NCBI GenBank assembly: GCA_029007015.1
Contig: JAQXHB010000094.1
Span: forward strand, 1 to 30,178
Length of the DNA stretch: 30,178 nt
Direction of reading: 5' to 3'
From: Bacillota bacterium
GTDB lineage: Bacteria > Bacillota > Clostridia > Oscillospirales > Acutalibacteraceae
In this document: positions 22,802 through 29,485 of the stretch, piece by piece
Layout of the letters: the number at the start of each line of letters is the position of its first letter
Numbering within the stretch: the first letter of the stretch is position 1
Position numbers and translations under genes: made by a program
Notes under the pieces: generated by a model
The model's input: the letters and a program-made list of their open reading frames with translations, nothing else
Databases searched by the model: none
Told to the model about the DNA's origin: nothing

Positions 22802-23932
22802 TTGAAGGCAAAACTTTTCAGAACACTATTGCTCGGGGCGGTTGCGGCCGTCCTGATGTCGTGCACCGCGTGCGGCGGCGGCAACGACGACTGGTACAAG
22901 GATGTAATTTGCCGCAATTCCACCACCCGCTGGAGCAGTTTCATTCTGCAGGGCGGAGACAGCACATATTATATTACATCCAACACCATCAACGCTAAAA
23001 GCGGCAACCATGTTTCCACCTTTGTCAACAAGGTGGGCGCAGAGAGTCTGTTTTGGCACAGCGGAGAACTTTATTACCTTGAGAGCGGCTGTGTGTACAA
23101 GGTTGTTGACGGCAGCGGCGTGACTGTGTGCAACACCGCCAAGGCAAAACTGCCGAGCGGCAGTCCGCGCACTTCATTCACCGACTTTTATGTCAGCGAC
23201 AAATACATCTGTCTGTCCTCCCCCACCAACATTGTCATTGTTTACAATATAAAAGACGGTGAGTTTTCGACAGTATGCTCCGACTATTCCAACGGCACTA
23301 TTGCCAACAACCGCCTTTACTACATTTCCACCAGACGCGACTACACGGTGTATACCGTCGATTTCAGCACCCTTGAGCGTGCCAAACTGCTCGGTGCAGG
23401 CAAGCTCAAGCCGAAAAAGAACATTTACGACCGCATAAGCATGGCCGGCGGCAAGTTGTATGTTGCCAACCGTAACCCCGCCGAAATCAGCCAATTGGAA
23501 ATTGCAGAGGAAACGGTGGCAGACCGGAACACTTCCTCGGACAAGTCGACTTCAAGCAAGGCCAATTCAAGCAAAGCCACTTCAAGCAAAGCCACTTCAA
23601 GCGGCTCTGACAAAAAGAACGAGGACAGCAAGCTGGTCATTAACGGCGGCGAGTTAACATACATATATTTCGCACTCAACAGTGATGACCTCTATTATGC
23701 CTGCTCCTGCAACGGCACAATCAAGGTTTGCGGCCCTGCCGGCGAATACAAAATCGGCACCCTTGATGCCTCGCGCTCATTTTATGTGCATGACGATATC
23801 CTGTTTTACCACTCGGTCGACGGCCAACTCAACGCCGTTTCGGTCAAATTCGCCAAACCGACATCATCGGCCGCTTCAAGCCAGACATCATCGGGCCAAC
23901 AGTCATCAAAAGGCGCATCGTCGGGCAAATAA
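22802..23932 (+). CDS. Hypothetical surface lipoprotein with beta-propeller-like repeats
   Basis: I do not recognise a named family with certainty. The 376-residue protein begins with a lipoprotein signal peptide; the likely lipidated cysteine is C21 (LMSC) or C24. Residues about 45-220 and 275-345 contain repeated strands of the kind GELYYLESGCVYKVVDG, NNRLYYISTRRDYTVYTVD and GKLYVANRN. These resemble the blades of DUF5050-type beta-propellers. Between them lies a Ser/Thr/Lys linker (about 240-270, SSKATSSKATSS), and a second Ser-rich stretch closes the protein. It starts at TTG 22802 with GAGAGG 8 bases upstream; no ATG is in frame nearby. It is probably anchored on the outer face of the membrane. 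It lies between the divergent rplS and the liv operon and appears monocistronic. Confidence 0.8.
   Translation: MKAKLFRTLLLGAVAAVLMSCTACGGGNDDWYKDVICRNSTTRWSSFILQGGDSTYYITSNTINAKSGNHVSTFVNKVGAESLFWHSGELYYLESGCVYKVVDGSGVTVCNTAKAKLPSGSPRTSFTDFYVSDKYICLSSPTNIVIVYNIKDGEFSTVCSDYSNGTIANNRLYYISTRRDYTVYTVDFSTLERAKLLGAGKLKPKKNIYDRISMAGGKLYVANRNPAEISQLEIAEETVADRNTSSDKSTSSKANSSKATSSKATSSGSDKKNEDSKLVINGGELTYIYFALNSDDLYYACSCNGTIKVCGPAGEYKIGTLDASRSFYVHDDILFYHSVDGQLNAVSVKFAKPTSSAASSQTSSGQQSSKGASSGK
23551..23604 (+). repeat. 15-bp tandem repeat encoding a Ser-Ser-Lys-Ala linker
   Basis: TTCAAGCAAAGCCAC occurs at 23566-23580 and 23581-23595. An imperfect copy precedes them (23551-23565) and a partial copy follows (23596-23604). 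In frame each unit encodes S-S-K-A-T/N, making the flexible linker of the lipoprotein. Such repeats can change length by slippage. Confidence 0.85.
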
Positions 23933-23997
23933 CACGCCAATCGGCAAATTTTATGCGAAAATGCCCATTTATTGACGAAAAATAAGTCGGTCGACGG

Positions 23998-24027
23998 TTG
24001 ACAAATGTTACCTTGCGGTGATATAAT
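23998..24027 (+). promoter_or_regulatory. Near-consensus promoter of the liv operon
   Basis: TTGACA (23998-24003) and TATAAT (24022-24027) are both perfect, with an 18-base spacer. The start would be near 24034, leaving about 128 nt of leader before livK. This is the strongest promoter in the window by sequence. Confidence 0.85.
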
Positions 24028-24033
24028 GTGCAA

Positions 24034-24148
24034 AACAAAATACGGCATCATAAGCACACACCCTGACGCCGCACCGCTGTGCGCCGATGTGCCGCATGTG
24101 TTTGTTCCCCAAACCCGCAGGGTTTAATTATTCATTATAATGTAAAAG
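24034..24148 (+). other. Structured 5' leader of the liv operon
   Basis: The leader can form a GCAC-CGCT-GTGC hairpin (24071-24082) and an AAACCC-GCA-GGGTTT hairpin (24111-24125). There is alternative pairing: GCACA (24054-24058) can pair with TGTGC at 24078-24082 or 24088-24092, and ACACA (24056-24060) with TGTGT (24097-24101). No known riboswitch core was recognised. The leader has no T-run after the last hairpin, so a transcription attenuator is not obvious; control of translation or RNA stability is possible. Confidence 0.4.
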
Positions 24149-24161
24149 AGGTAATGAGAAA

Positions 24162-25283
24162 ATGAAGAAATTTTCCAAGGTTGCAAGTTTAATCCTTGCC
24201 GCCGCACTCATCGTCAGTTGCTTTGCCGGCTGCGGTAAGGACACATCAAACAAGACCTACATAATTGGCGGCACCGGCCCGCTCACCGGCGACTTCATGA
24301 GTTACGGTGTATCGGTCAAGAACGGCGCTTCTCTGGCTGTTAAAGAGATTAACGAAAACGGTGGACTCAACGGCGTTAAGTTCTCCCTCGAAATGCTCGA
24401 TGACAAGGGCGCTCCGGCCGAGGCTTCGACCGCTTACGACCAGCTCTTTGACAAGGGCATGCAGATTTCTATCGGCAGTGTAACTTCGGGCGCTTGCCAG
24501 GCATTTGCCGCCAAGGCTGCCGAGGACGGCTTGTTCTTCATCACACCGTCTGCATCCACCGCCACCATTATCGAAAACCGCGAGACCGCTTTCCGTGTTT
24601 GCTTCGGTGACCCCGACCAGGGCATTCTGTCTGCCCGTGAGTTGGCCGGAAAATATGAGAACATCGGCGTAATCTACAACTCAAGCGATCCTTACTCGAC
24701 CGGCGTCTTCGATGCTTTCAAGGCTGAGATGAAAACTCTGAACGCTTCTTTCAAGGATCAGTCGTTTGACGATGAGAATGATAAGGATTTTTCAGCACAG
24801 ATTGAAGCCCTGAAGGATTGCGATGTAATCTTCCTGCCCATTTACTATGATGTTGCCGGCCTTATCGCCAAGACATGCGTAAGCAAGGGCTGTGACGCCG
24901 ATCTCTTCGGCTGTGACGGACTGGACGGCGTTGCCGATCAGATTGACGATACCGTTACAAACAATATCAGTTACATCACCCCCTTCGATGTAAACAGCAC
25001 CAACGCTACGACTGCCAAGTTCGTTGCCGCTTACAAGGCCGAGTACGGCGAGTCTCCCGACCAGTTTGCTGCTGACGGCTATGACGCTGTCTATGCCATC
25101 TACGAGGCTATGAAGGCAGCTGGCGTAAACGATGTCAACATCTCTTACGACGAACTGGCCAAAAAGGTTGTTGAAGCCATCACCGCTGACGGCTTTGTCC
25201 TCAAGGGTGCAACCGGCGACATGACATGGGATGCTTCGGGCGCCTGCACTAAGGCTCCTCAGATTGTTAAGTTGGGCAAATAA
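24162..25283 (+). CDS. livK: Branched-chain amino acid ABC transporter substrate-binding lipoprotein
   Basis: A 373-residue periplasmic-binding-type I protein (Peripla_BP_6) tethered by lipid. The signal peptide ends in lipobox FAGC with cysteine 24. The mature part starts YIIGGTGPLTGDFMSYG, followed by GASLAVKEINENGG, DDKGAPAEA, and the paired lobes seen in GSVTSGACQAFA and YNSSDPYSTGVFDAF. The ligand is probably leucine, isoleucine or valine by operon context. Related proteins also bind other amino acids or amides, so this is inference. GAGGTAA precedes the ATG at 24162. It is the first gene of livKHMGF and is separated from livH by two stem-loops. Confidence 0.95.
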   Translation: MKKFSKVASLILAAALIVSCFAGCGKDTSNKTYIIGGTGPLTGDFMSYGVSVKNGASLAVKEINENGGLNGVKFSLEMLDDKGAPAEASTAYDQLFDKGMQISIGSVTSGACQAFAAKAAEDGLFFITPSASTATIIENRETAFRVCFGDPDQGILSARELAGKYENIGVIYNSSDPYSTGVFDAFKAEMKTLNASFKDQSFDDENDKDFSAQIEALKDCDVIFLPIYYDVAGLIAKTCVSKGCDADLFGCDGLDGVADQIDDTVTNNISYITPFDVNSTNATTAKFVAAYKAEYGESPDQFAADGYDAVYAIYEAMKAAGVNDVNISYDELAKKVVEAITADGFVLKGATGDMTWDASGACTKAPQIVKLGK

Positions 25284-25307
25284 TTTAATCAAATCATCAA
25301 TATCAAG

Positions 25308-25336
25308 TGGGAAGCGGGGCTTGTCTCCGCTTCCCA
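25308..25336 (+). other. Stem-loop 1 in the livK-livH gap
   Basis: TGGGAAGCGG (25308-25317) pairs perfectly with CCGCTTCCCA (25327-25336) around a 9-base loop. There is no T-run after it, so it is not a standard terminator. Its position after the binding-protein gene suggests an RNA-stabilising or processing element that raises livK mRNA over the rest. Confidence 0.7.
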
Positions 25337-25350
25337 ACATTGGTTTATGA

Positions 25351-25387
25351 CGAAAAGCACTGCGACGGCATATCGCAGGGCTTTTCG
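25351..25387 (+). other. Stem-loop 2 in the livK-livH gap
   Basis: CGAAAAGC-A-CTGCGA (25351-25365) pairs with TCGCAG-G-GCTTTTCG (25373-25387), 14 pairs with a single A-G mismatch, around a 7-base loop. The sequence after it (GTGTAAATC) has no U-tract. Together with stem-loop 1 it fills most of the 149-base gap before livH. Confidence 0.7.
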
Positions 25388-25432
25388 GTGTAAATCAATG
25401 GTTTTCACAGTTTTTACAAAGGAGCCAACAAA

Positions 25433-26296
25433 ATGATTACTCTGTTAGACGGTTTGAGTCTCGGCGCGGTATATGCGCTGATAGCACTCGGCTACACTAT
25501 GGTATATGGCATTGCCAAGATGCTGAATTTTGCGCACGGCGACATCATCATGGTCGGCGCATATGCCATTCTCACCACCATCAATGCATGCGGCAATGTC
25601 TGGGTCGGATTTGCCATCTCGGTTGTGGTGTGCACTGTAATGGGTGTGTTGATTGAGCGACTGGCCTACCGCCCCCTTCGCGGCGCCTCTCCGCTGGCGG
25701 TACTTATCACTGCTATCGGTGTCAGTTATCTGCTGCAGGGCATTGCACAACTCGTGTTCGGTGCCAGACCGCACCCCATATCGATGCCCAACCTCGGCAT
25801 GATTAACATCGGCAGCACGCGCATCAGCGTCAGCACCGTTGTCACCCTCATCGTCGGTGCAATCATCATGGCCGCTCTGACCGTCTTTGTTAAAAAGACG
25901 CGCACCGGCCGCGCCATGGTCGCCGTATCCGAGGACAGCGGCGCGGCTAAACTGATGGGTGTCAGCGTTAACACTATCATCATGATAACCTTTGCCATCG
26001 GTTCGGCGCTGGCGGCCTTTGCCAGTCTGTTCTACTTAATGCAGATACCGACTGTTGAGCCTACCCTCGGCTCTATGCCGGGCATCAAGGCGTTCACGGC
26101 GGCCGTTATCGGCGGCATTGGCTCCATCCCCGGCGCAATGATCGGCGGTGTACTGCTGGGCATCATTGAAAAGATATGCCAGAGCATACCGGCCATCAGC
26201 CCCTACACAACGGCTATTGAGTTTTCACTGCTGATACTCATACTGCTGGTTCGTCCCATAGGTATCCTCGGCAAGAAGAGAAGAGAGAAGGTGTAA
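25433..26296 (+). CDS. livH: Branched-chain amino acid ABC transporter permease LivH
   Basis: A 287-residue membrane subunit with about eight hydrophobic segments. The N-terminal motif YALIALGYTMVYGIAKMLNF and FAHGDIIMVGAY are typical of LivH. The cytoplasmic coupling loop reads SEDSGAAKLMGVSVN, and the C-terminal GGIGSIPGAMIGGVLLGI is also characteristic. It pairs with LivM to form the channel. AAAGGAG (25418-25424) lies 8 bases before the ATG at 25433. Three bases separate its stop from livM. Confidence 0.96.
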   Translation: MITLLDGLSLGAVYALIALGYTMVYGIAKMLNFAHGDIIMVGAYAILTTINACGNVWVGFAISVVVCTVMGVLIERLAYRPLRGASPLAVLITAIGVSYLLQGIAQLVFGARPHPISMPNLGMINIGSTRISVSTVVTLIVGAIIMAALTVFVKKTRTGRAMVAVSEDSGAAKLMGVSVNTIIMITFAIGSALAAFASLFYLMQIPTVEPTLGSMPGIKAFTAAVIGGIGSIPGAMIGGVLLGIIEKICQSIPAISPYTTAIEFSLLILILLVRPIGILGKKRREKV

Positions 26297-26299
26297 GCA

Positions 26300-27454
26300 A
26301 TGTCATTGGCAGAGAATTTTAAAAAGACATTCAAGATTAAAAATCAAATCAATTACATTGTTATAGCCGTCTTTCTCGTTGTAATGGCAATACTCAGCAA
26401 CGGCAACATGATTAACCGCTCAACGGCCGGATTGCTTGTGCGCATTTCGTACAGCATCATTTTGGCTGTGTCGCTAAATCTGGTGGTCGGCTTTCTCGGT
26501 GAATTGTCGCTCGGTCACGCCGGATTCATGTGCGTCGGCGCTTACATAGGCTGTTTCTGCGCAGAGGAATTAAACGGCATCATCGACAATCGGGTGCTTG
26601 TACTCATCATTGCAATGATAATCGGCGGTCTGTCGGCGTCGGTGTTTGGATTTATCATCGGACTGCCGGCACTGCGCCTCAAGGGGGACTACCTGGCAAT
26701 TGTTACGCTCGCATTCGGCGAGATAGTACGCAATGTGTTAAAAAATCTGCCCATGTTCGGCGGCGCTAAGGGACTGGCCACCACCCATATCCAAATTCCG
26801 TCAAAGACGCTGTTTATCATCGGATTTATAACTGTGCTCGCGGTGCTTTTCTTTATACAAAACCTCATACGCAGTAAGCACGGACGAGCCATCACCGCCA
26901 TACGCGACAACGAGATTGCCGCGCGTGCAATGGGCATAAATGTAACATTCTACAAGTTGTTTGTATTCACCGTTTCTGCATTTTTCGCAGGTATGGCCGG
27001 TGTTATCTACGGCCACTTCACCAACCCCGTAATGTACAGCACCTTCTCATACAACTACTCCATTGAGATTTTGGTTATGGTGGTGCTCGGCGGCATGGGC
27101 AGTATCAACGGCTCCATTATCGCGGCCGCCCTCATAACCTACATCAACTTCAAGTTGCAGAGCCAGTTGACCGGTGACCTCGCCGCGCTCAAGTTGCTCA
27201 TTTATGCCATTATACTGATTGTTGTGGTTGTATTTAACAATGCGCCGTCACTCAAGCCGCTCAAGGAGAAATTGAGTGTCAAGTCGCTGCGCAAGGCCAT
27301 CTTGCGCCGAACCAAGACCGATGCCATATACGACGACGATGCGGCGTGGAACCGCATTGACACCAAGATTGATATGGACGAAGTGGTCTCGACCGATATA
27401 AAGCCCAATGATTTCAGCAGCCCCGTTGAGCCCGAGAAAGGTGGTAAAAAATAA
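26300..27454 (+). CDS. livM: Branched-chain amino acid ABC transporter permease LivM
   Basis: A 384-residue membrane subunit with about ten hydrophobic segments from residue 18 to about 320. Family motifs are LSLGHAGFMCVGAY, LRLKGDYLAIVTLAFGE, the coupling loop AIRDNEIAARAMGIN and GGMGSINGSIIAA. The last 60-odd residues are a charged cytoplasmic tail (from about KSLRKAILRRTKTDAIYDDD to EPEKGGKK) that is longer than in many LivM proteins and has no recognised domain. The stop codon overlaps the livG ATG by one base (TAATG), so the two are coupled. Confidence 0.95.
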   Translation: MSLAENFKKTFKIKNQINYIVIAVFLVVMAILSNGNMINRSTAGLLVRISYSIILAVSLNLVVGFLGELSLGHAGFMCVGAYIGCFCAEELNGIIDNRVLVLIIAMIIGGLSASVFGFIIGLPALRLKGDYLAIVTLAFGEIVRNVLKNLPMFGGAKGLATTHIQIPSKTLFIIGFITVLAVLFFIQNLIRSKHGRAITAIRDNEIAARAMGINVTFYKLFVFTVSAFFAGMAGVIYGHFTNPVMYSTFSYNYSIEILVMVVLGGMGSINGSIIAAALITYINFKLQSQLTGDLAALKLLIYAIILIVVVVFNNAPSLKPLKEKLSVKSLRKAILRRTKTDAIYDDDAAWNRIDTKIDMDEVVSTDIKPNDFSSPVEPEKGGKK

Positions 27455-28224
27455 TGTCGGATATTATGTTAAAAACCGAAAATCTCGGCATTACTTTCGG
27501 TGGACTCAAGGCGGTTCAAAATGTCAATATCGAGATACGGCGCAACCAACTTTACGGTTTGGTCGGACCCAACGGCGCCGGCAAAACCACCGTGTTCAAT
27601 ATTTTGACCGGTGTCTATCAGCCCACATACGGGTCGTTTTATCTTGACGGCGAGTGCCTCAACGGTAAAAGTCAAGAGACCATCAACCACAAGGGCATTG
27701 CCCGCACATTCCAAAATATTCGCCTGTTCAGCAACATGAGCGTTATACGAAATGTAATGGTCGGTCTGTCCAACCAGCCGGAGTTTAGGTGCAGCCCCTT
27801 TACCAGCATGTTCCGCCTGCCGCGCCACTTCAATACCGAGGTCAGAATGCGCGAGCGGGCCAAAGAGATACTGCGCATTTTCGGTCTGGAGGAGGAGCGC
27901 AACAATCTGGCATGCAACCTGCCTTACGGCAAGCAGCGCAAGTTGGAGATTGCCCGCGCACTGGCCACCAATCCTAAACTGCTCCTGCTCGACGAGCCGG
28001 CCGCCGGCATGAATCCCAACGAGACGGCCGACCTGATGGACATTATCCGCCGCATTCGCGATGAATATGACCTGACCATACTGCTCATTGAGCACGATAT
28101 GAAGTTTGTATCCGGTCTGTGCGACGAGATTACCGTGCTCAATTTCGGCACTGTACTGGCACAGGGCGACACCAAGACGGCTTTGAATGACCCCGAGGTC
28201 ATCAAGGCGTATATAGGAGGTTAA
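27454..28224 (+). CDS. livG: Branched-chain amino acid ABC transporter ATP-binding protein LivG
   Basis: A 256-residue cytoplasmic ATPase. It shows Walker A GPNGAGKTT (about 37-45), the LivG-type insertion with GIARTFQNIRLF, a signature region LPYGKQRKLEIARAL in which the usual LSGG is replaced by LPYG as in other LivG proteins, and Walker B with D-loop LLLDEPAAGMNP. The switch histidine is in LIEHDM. It works with LivF as a heterodimer on LivH and LivM. Its ATG overlaps the livM stop, and GGTGG/GGTAAAAA-type purines in the livM end serve as ribosome binding site. Confidence 0.96.
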   Translation: MSDIMLKTENLGITFGGLKAVQNVNIEIRRNQLYGLVGPNGAGKTTVFNILTGVYQPTYGSFYLDGECLNGKSQETINHKGIARTFQNIRLFSNMSVIRNVMVGLSNQPEFRCSPFTSMFRLPRHFNTEVRMRERAKEILRIFGLEEERNNLACNLPYGKQRKLEIARALATNPKLLLLDEPAAGMNPNETADLMDIIRRIRDEYDLTILLIEHDMKFVSGLCDEITVLNFGTVLAQGDTKTALNDPEVIKAYIGG

Positions 28225-28229
28225 GCGAT

Positions 28230-28943
28230 ATGGCTATTCTGGAAGTAAAAGACCTCAATGTCTACTATGGTGTCATTCAGGCGCTCAAGGGCATCAGTTT
28301 TGAAGTTAACGAGGGCGAGATAGTCACCCTGATTGGTGCCAACGGTGCCGGCAAAACCACCACCATGCAGAGCATCATGGGGCTTATTCCGTCGCAGGGC
28401 GGCACAGTCAAATTTGACGGCAGCGATATAACCCACACGCCCTGCCACAAAATAGTTCACATGGGCATGACTCAGGTACCGGAGGGGCGTCGTGTCTTTC
28501 AGGAACTGACAGTATACGAAAACCTGCTTATGGGCGCCTACACTCAAAAAGACAAGAGCGGTATCAAGCAGAATGTTGAAGAAATATACACCTATTTCCC
28601 ACGGCTGGGCGAGCGCCGAAATCAGGTTGCAGGCACCCTTTCGGGCGGCGAACAGCAGATGCTGGCCATGGGTCGTGCCATGATGAGCCACCCGAAACTG
28701 CTCATGCTGGACGAGCCGAGCATGGGGCTCTCTCCCCTCCTGGTTGATGAGGTGTTCGACATCATAGTAAATACCTTCAACAAGGCCGGCACAACCATAC
28801 TGCTGGTTGAGCAGAATGCAGGCAAATCGCTTGCCATATCCGACCGTGCATATGTACTTGAAAACGGCAACATTGTGCTCAGCGGCACAGGCAAAGAACT
28901 GATGCAAAGCGAAGAGGTCAAAAAGGCCTACCTCGGCGGCTGA
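28230..28943 (+). CDS. livF: Branched-chain amino acid ABC transporter ATP-binding protein LivF
   Basis: A 237-residue cytoplasmic ATPase, partner of LivG. Motifs are Walker A GANGAGKTT, QVPEGRRVFQELTVYENL typical of LivF, the canonical signature LSGGEQQMLAMGRAM and Walker B/D-loop LMLDEPSMGLSP, with the switch histidine position occupied by glutamine in LLVEQNAG as is usual for LivF. GGAGG lies 8-10 bases before the ATG at 28230. It ends the operon, and a strong terminator follows 13 bases later. Confidence 0.97.
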   Translation: MAILEVKDLNVYYGVIQALKGISFEVNEGEIVTLIGANGAGKTTTMQSIMGLIPSQGGTVKFDGSDITHTPCHKIVHMGMTQVPEGRRVFQELTVYENLLMGAYTQKDKSGIKQNVEEIYTYFPRLGERRNQVAGTLSGGEQQMLAMGRAMMSHPKLLMLDEPSMGLSPLLVDEVFDIIVNTFNKAGTTILLVEQNAGKSLAISDRAYVLENGNIVLSGTGKELMQSEEVKKAYLGG

Positions 28944-28956
28944 TATAATTCAACAG

Positions 28957-28995
28957 AAAATGCAGACTGTCTGTTTTAGACGGTCTGCATTTTTA
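28957..28995. terminator. Terminator after livF, shared with the convergent lysis genes
   Basis: AAAATGCAGAC-T-GTC (28957-28971) pairs with GAC-G-GTCTGCATTTT (28979-28994) around a 7-base loop, with one mismatch, and T-rich sequence follows on the plus strand. The A-run on the left gives a short U-tract for the minus strand too. It lies 12 bases from the end of the convergent holin gene. Confidence 0.88.
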
Positions 28996-29006
28996 TTATG
29001 CTGTGT

Positions 29007-29270
29007 TTACTGCGCGTCTTTGTTTATAAAATTGTGCATCGCCTCGTACATTCCGGTTGATGACAGGCCGCTCACAAGGCCGCCCAAAACAATAGTCGGT
29101 GTTATCGACCAATCGCTCAGCCAAATGTTGATCAAAACGCCAAGTGCACCCAAGATGAGTGGAATAAACCTGTTTATACCGTTACCCGGCACAACATTTT
29201 TGATTATATATCCCACGCAAAGACATATTCCCACCACAACAAGCACTATGTAGTCATTAAGAAAGTCCAT
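29007..29270 (-). CDS. Phage holin-like small membrane protein
   Basis: An 87-residue protein with two or three membrane segments: DYIVLVVVGICLCVGYIIK near the N-terminus, FIPLILGALGVLINIWL, and a glycine-rich TIVLGGLVSGLSSTG. This resembles the Phage_holin_5_2 type; the family name is from memory of the pattern and not verified by search. A holin opens the cytoplasmic membrane to let the endolysin reach the wall. The ATG at 29270 has GGAGG (29280-29284) 9 bases upstream; a longer frame to 29348 is unlikely because it would run far into the neighbouring gene. It is the last gene of the lysis cassette, ending at the shared terminator. Confidence 0.82.
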   Translation of the reverse strand: MDFLNDYIVLVVVGICLCVGYIIKNVVPGNGINRFIPLILGALGVLINIWLSDWSITPTIVLGGLVSGLSSTGMYEAMHNFINKDAQ

Positions 29271-29484
29271 GATTGAACGCCTCCAAGTCGCTGATACGGT
29301 GATTAGCCGTCTTGATTTTTTCCTCAATAATAGGTATGCGTTCTGCAAAATTGTTATGCTTGTCTACCTTCTTTTCCAACTGCTGAATACGGTAGTTGGT
29401 CAGTTTACTTGAAGTGACAATGCCGCCGAATGTGCCCACCATCGTGCCTGCAAAGGCAATGAGAGCAACTAAAATATCGGCCAT
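29257..29484 (-). CDS. Small phage membrane/coiled-coil protein (XhlA-like position)
   Basis: A 75-residue protein with one N-terminal membrane segment (about 3-24, ILVALIAFAGTMVGTFGGIV), then a charged heptad-patterned coiled coil (YRIQQLEKKVDKHNNFAERI, IIEEKIKTANHRISDLE). Proteins of this shape occur beside holins in Firmicutes prophages and are compared with XhlA, which helps form the lysis complex; direct homology is not proven here. GGGGTGA precedes the ATG at 29484. It starts one base after the endolysin stop and overlaps the holin gene by 14 bases, so the three genes are a single unit. Confidence 0.75.
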   Translation of the reverse strand: MADILVALIAFAGTMVGTFGGIVTSSKLTNYRIQQLEKKVDKHNNFAERIPIIEEKIKTANHRISDLEAFNHGLS

Positions 29485-29485
29485 G

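Noticed and set aside
23933..23990. Terminator after the lipoprotein gene (GGCAAATTTT...AAAATGCC)
   Set aside because: The possible stem is interrupted by a bulge, AT-rich and lacks a clear T-run, so support is too weak to list.
24026..24127. Small open frame of 33 codons in the liv leader (starts ATGTGCAAAACAAAATAC), a possible leader peptide
   Set aside because: Its ATG lies within the -10 box, so it would precede the predicted transcription start, and it has no ribosome binding site. It has no run of Leu/Ile/Val codons as an attenuator would.
28937..29006. att site or tRNA gene at the boundary of the lysis cassette
   Set aside because: I saw only the terminator hairpin; no tRNA-like cloverleaf and no direct repeat inside the window to pair with.
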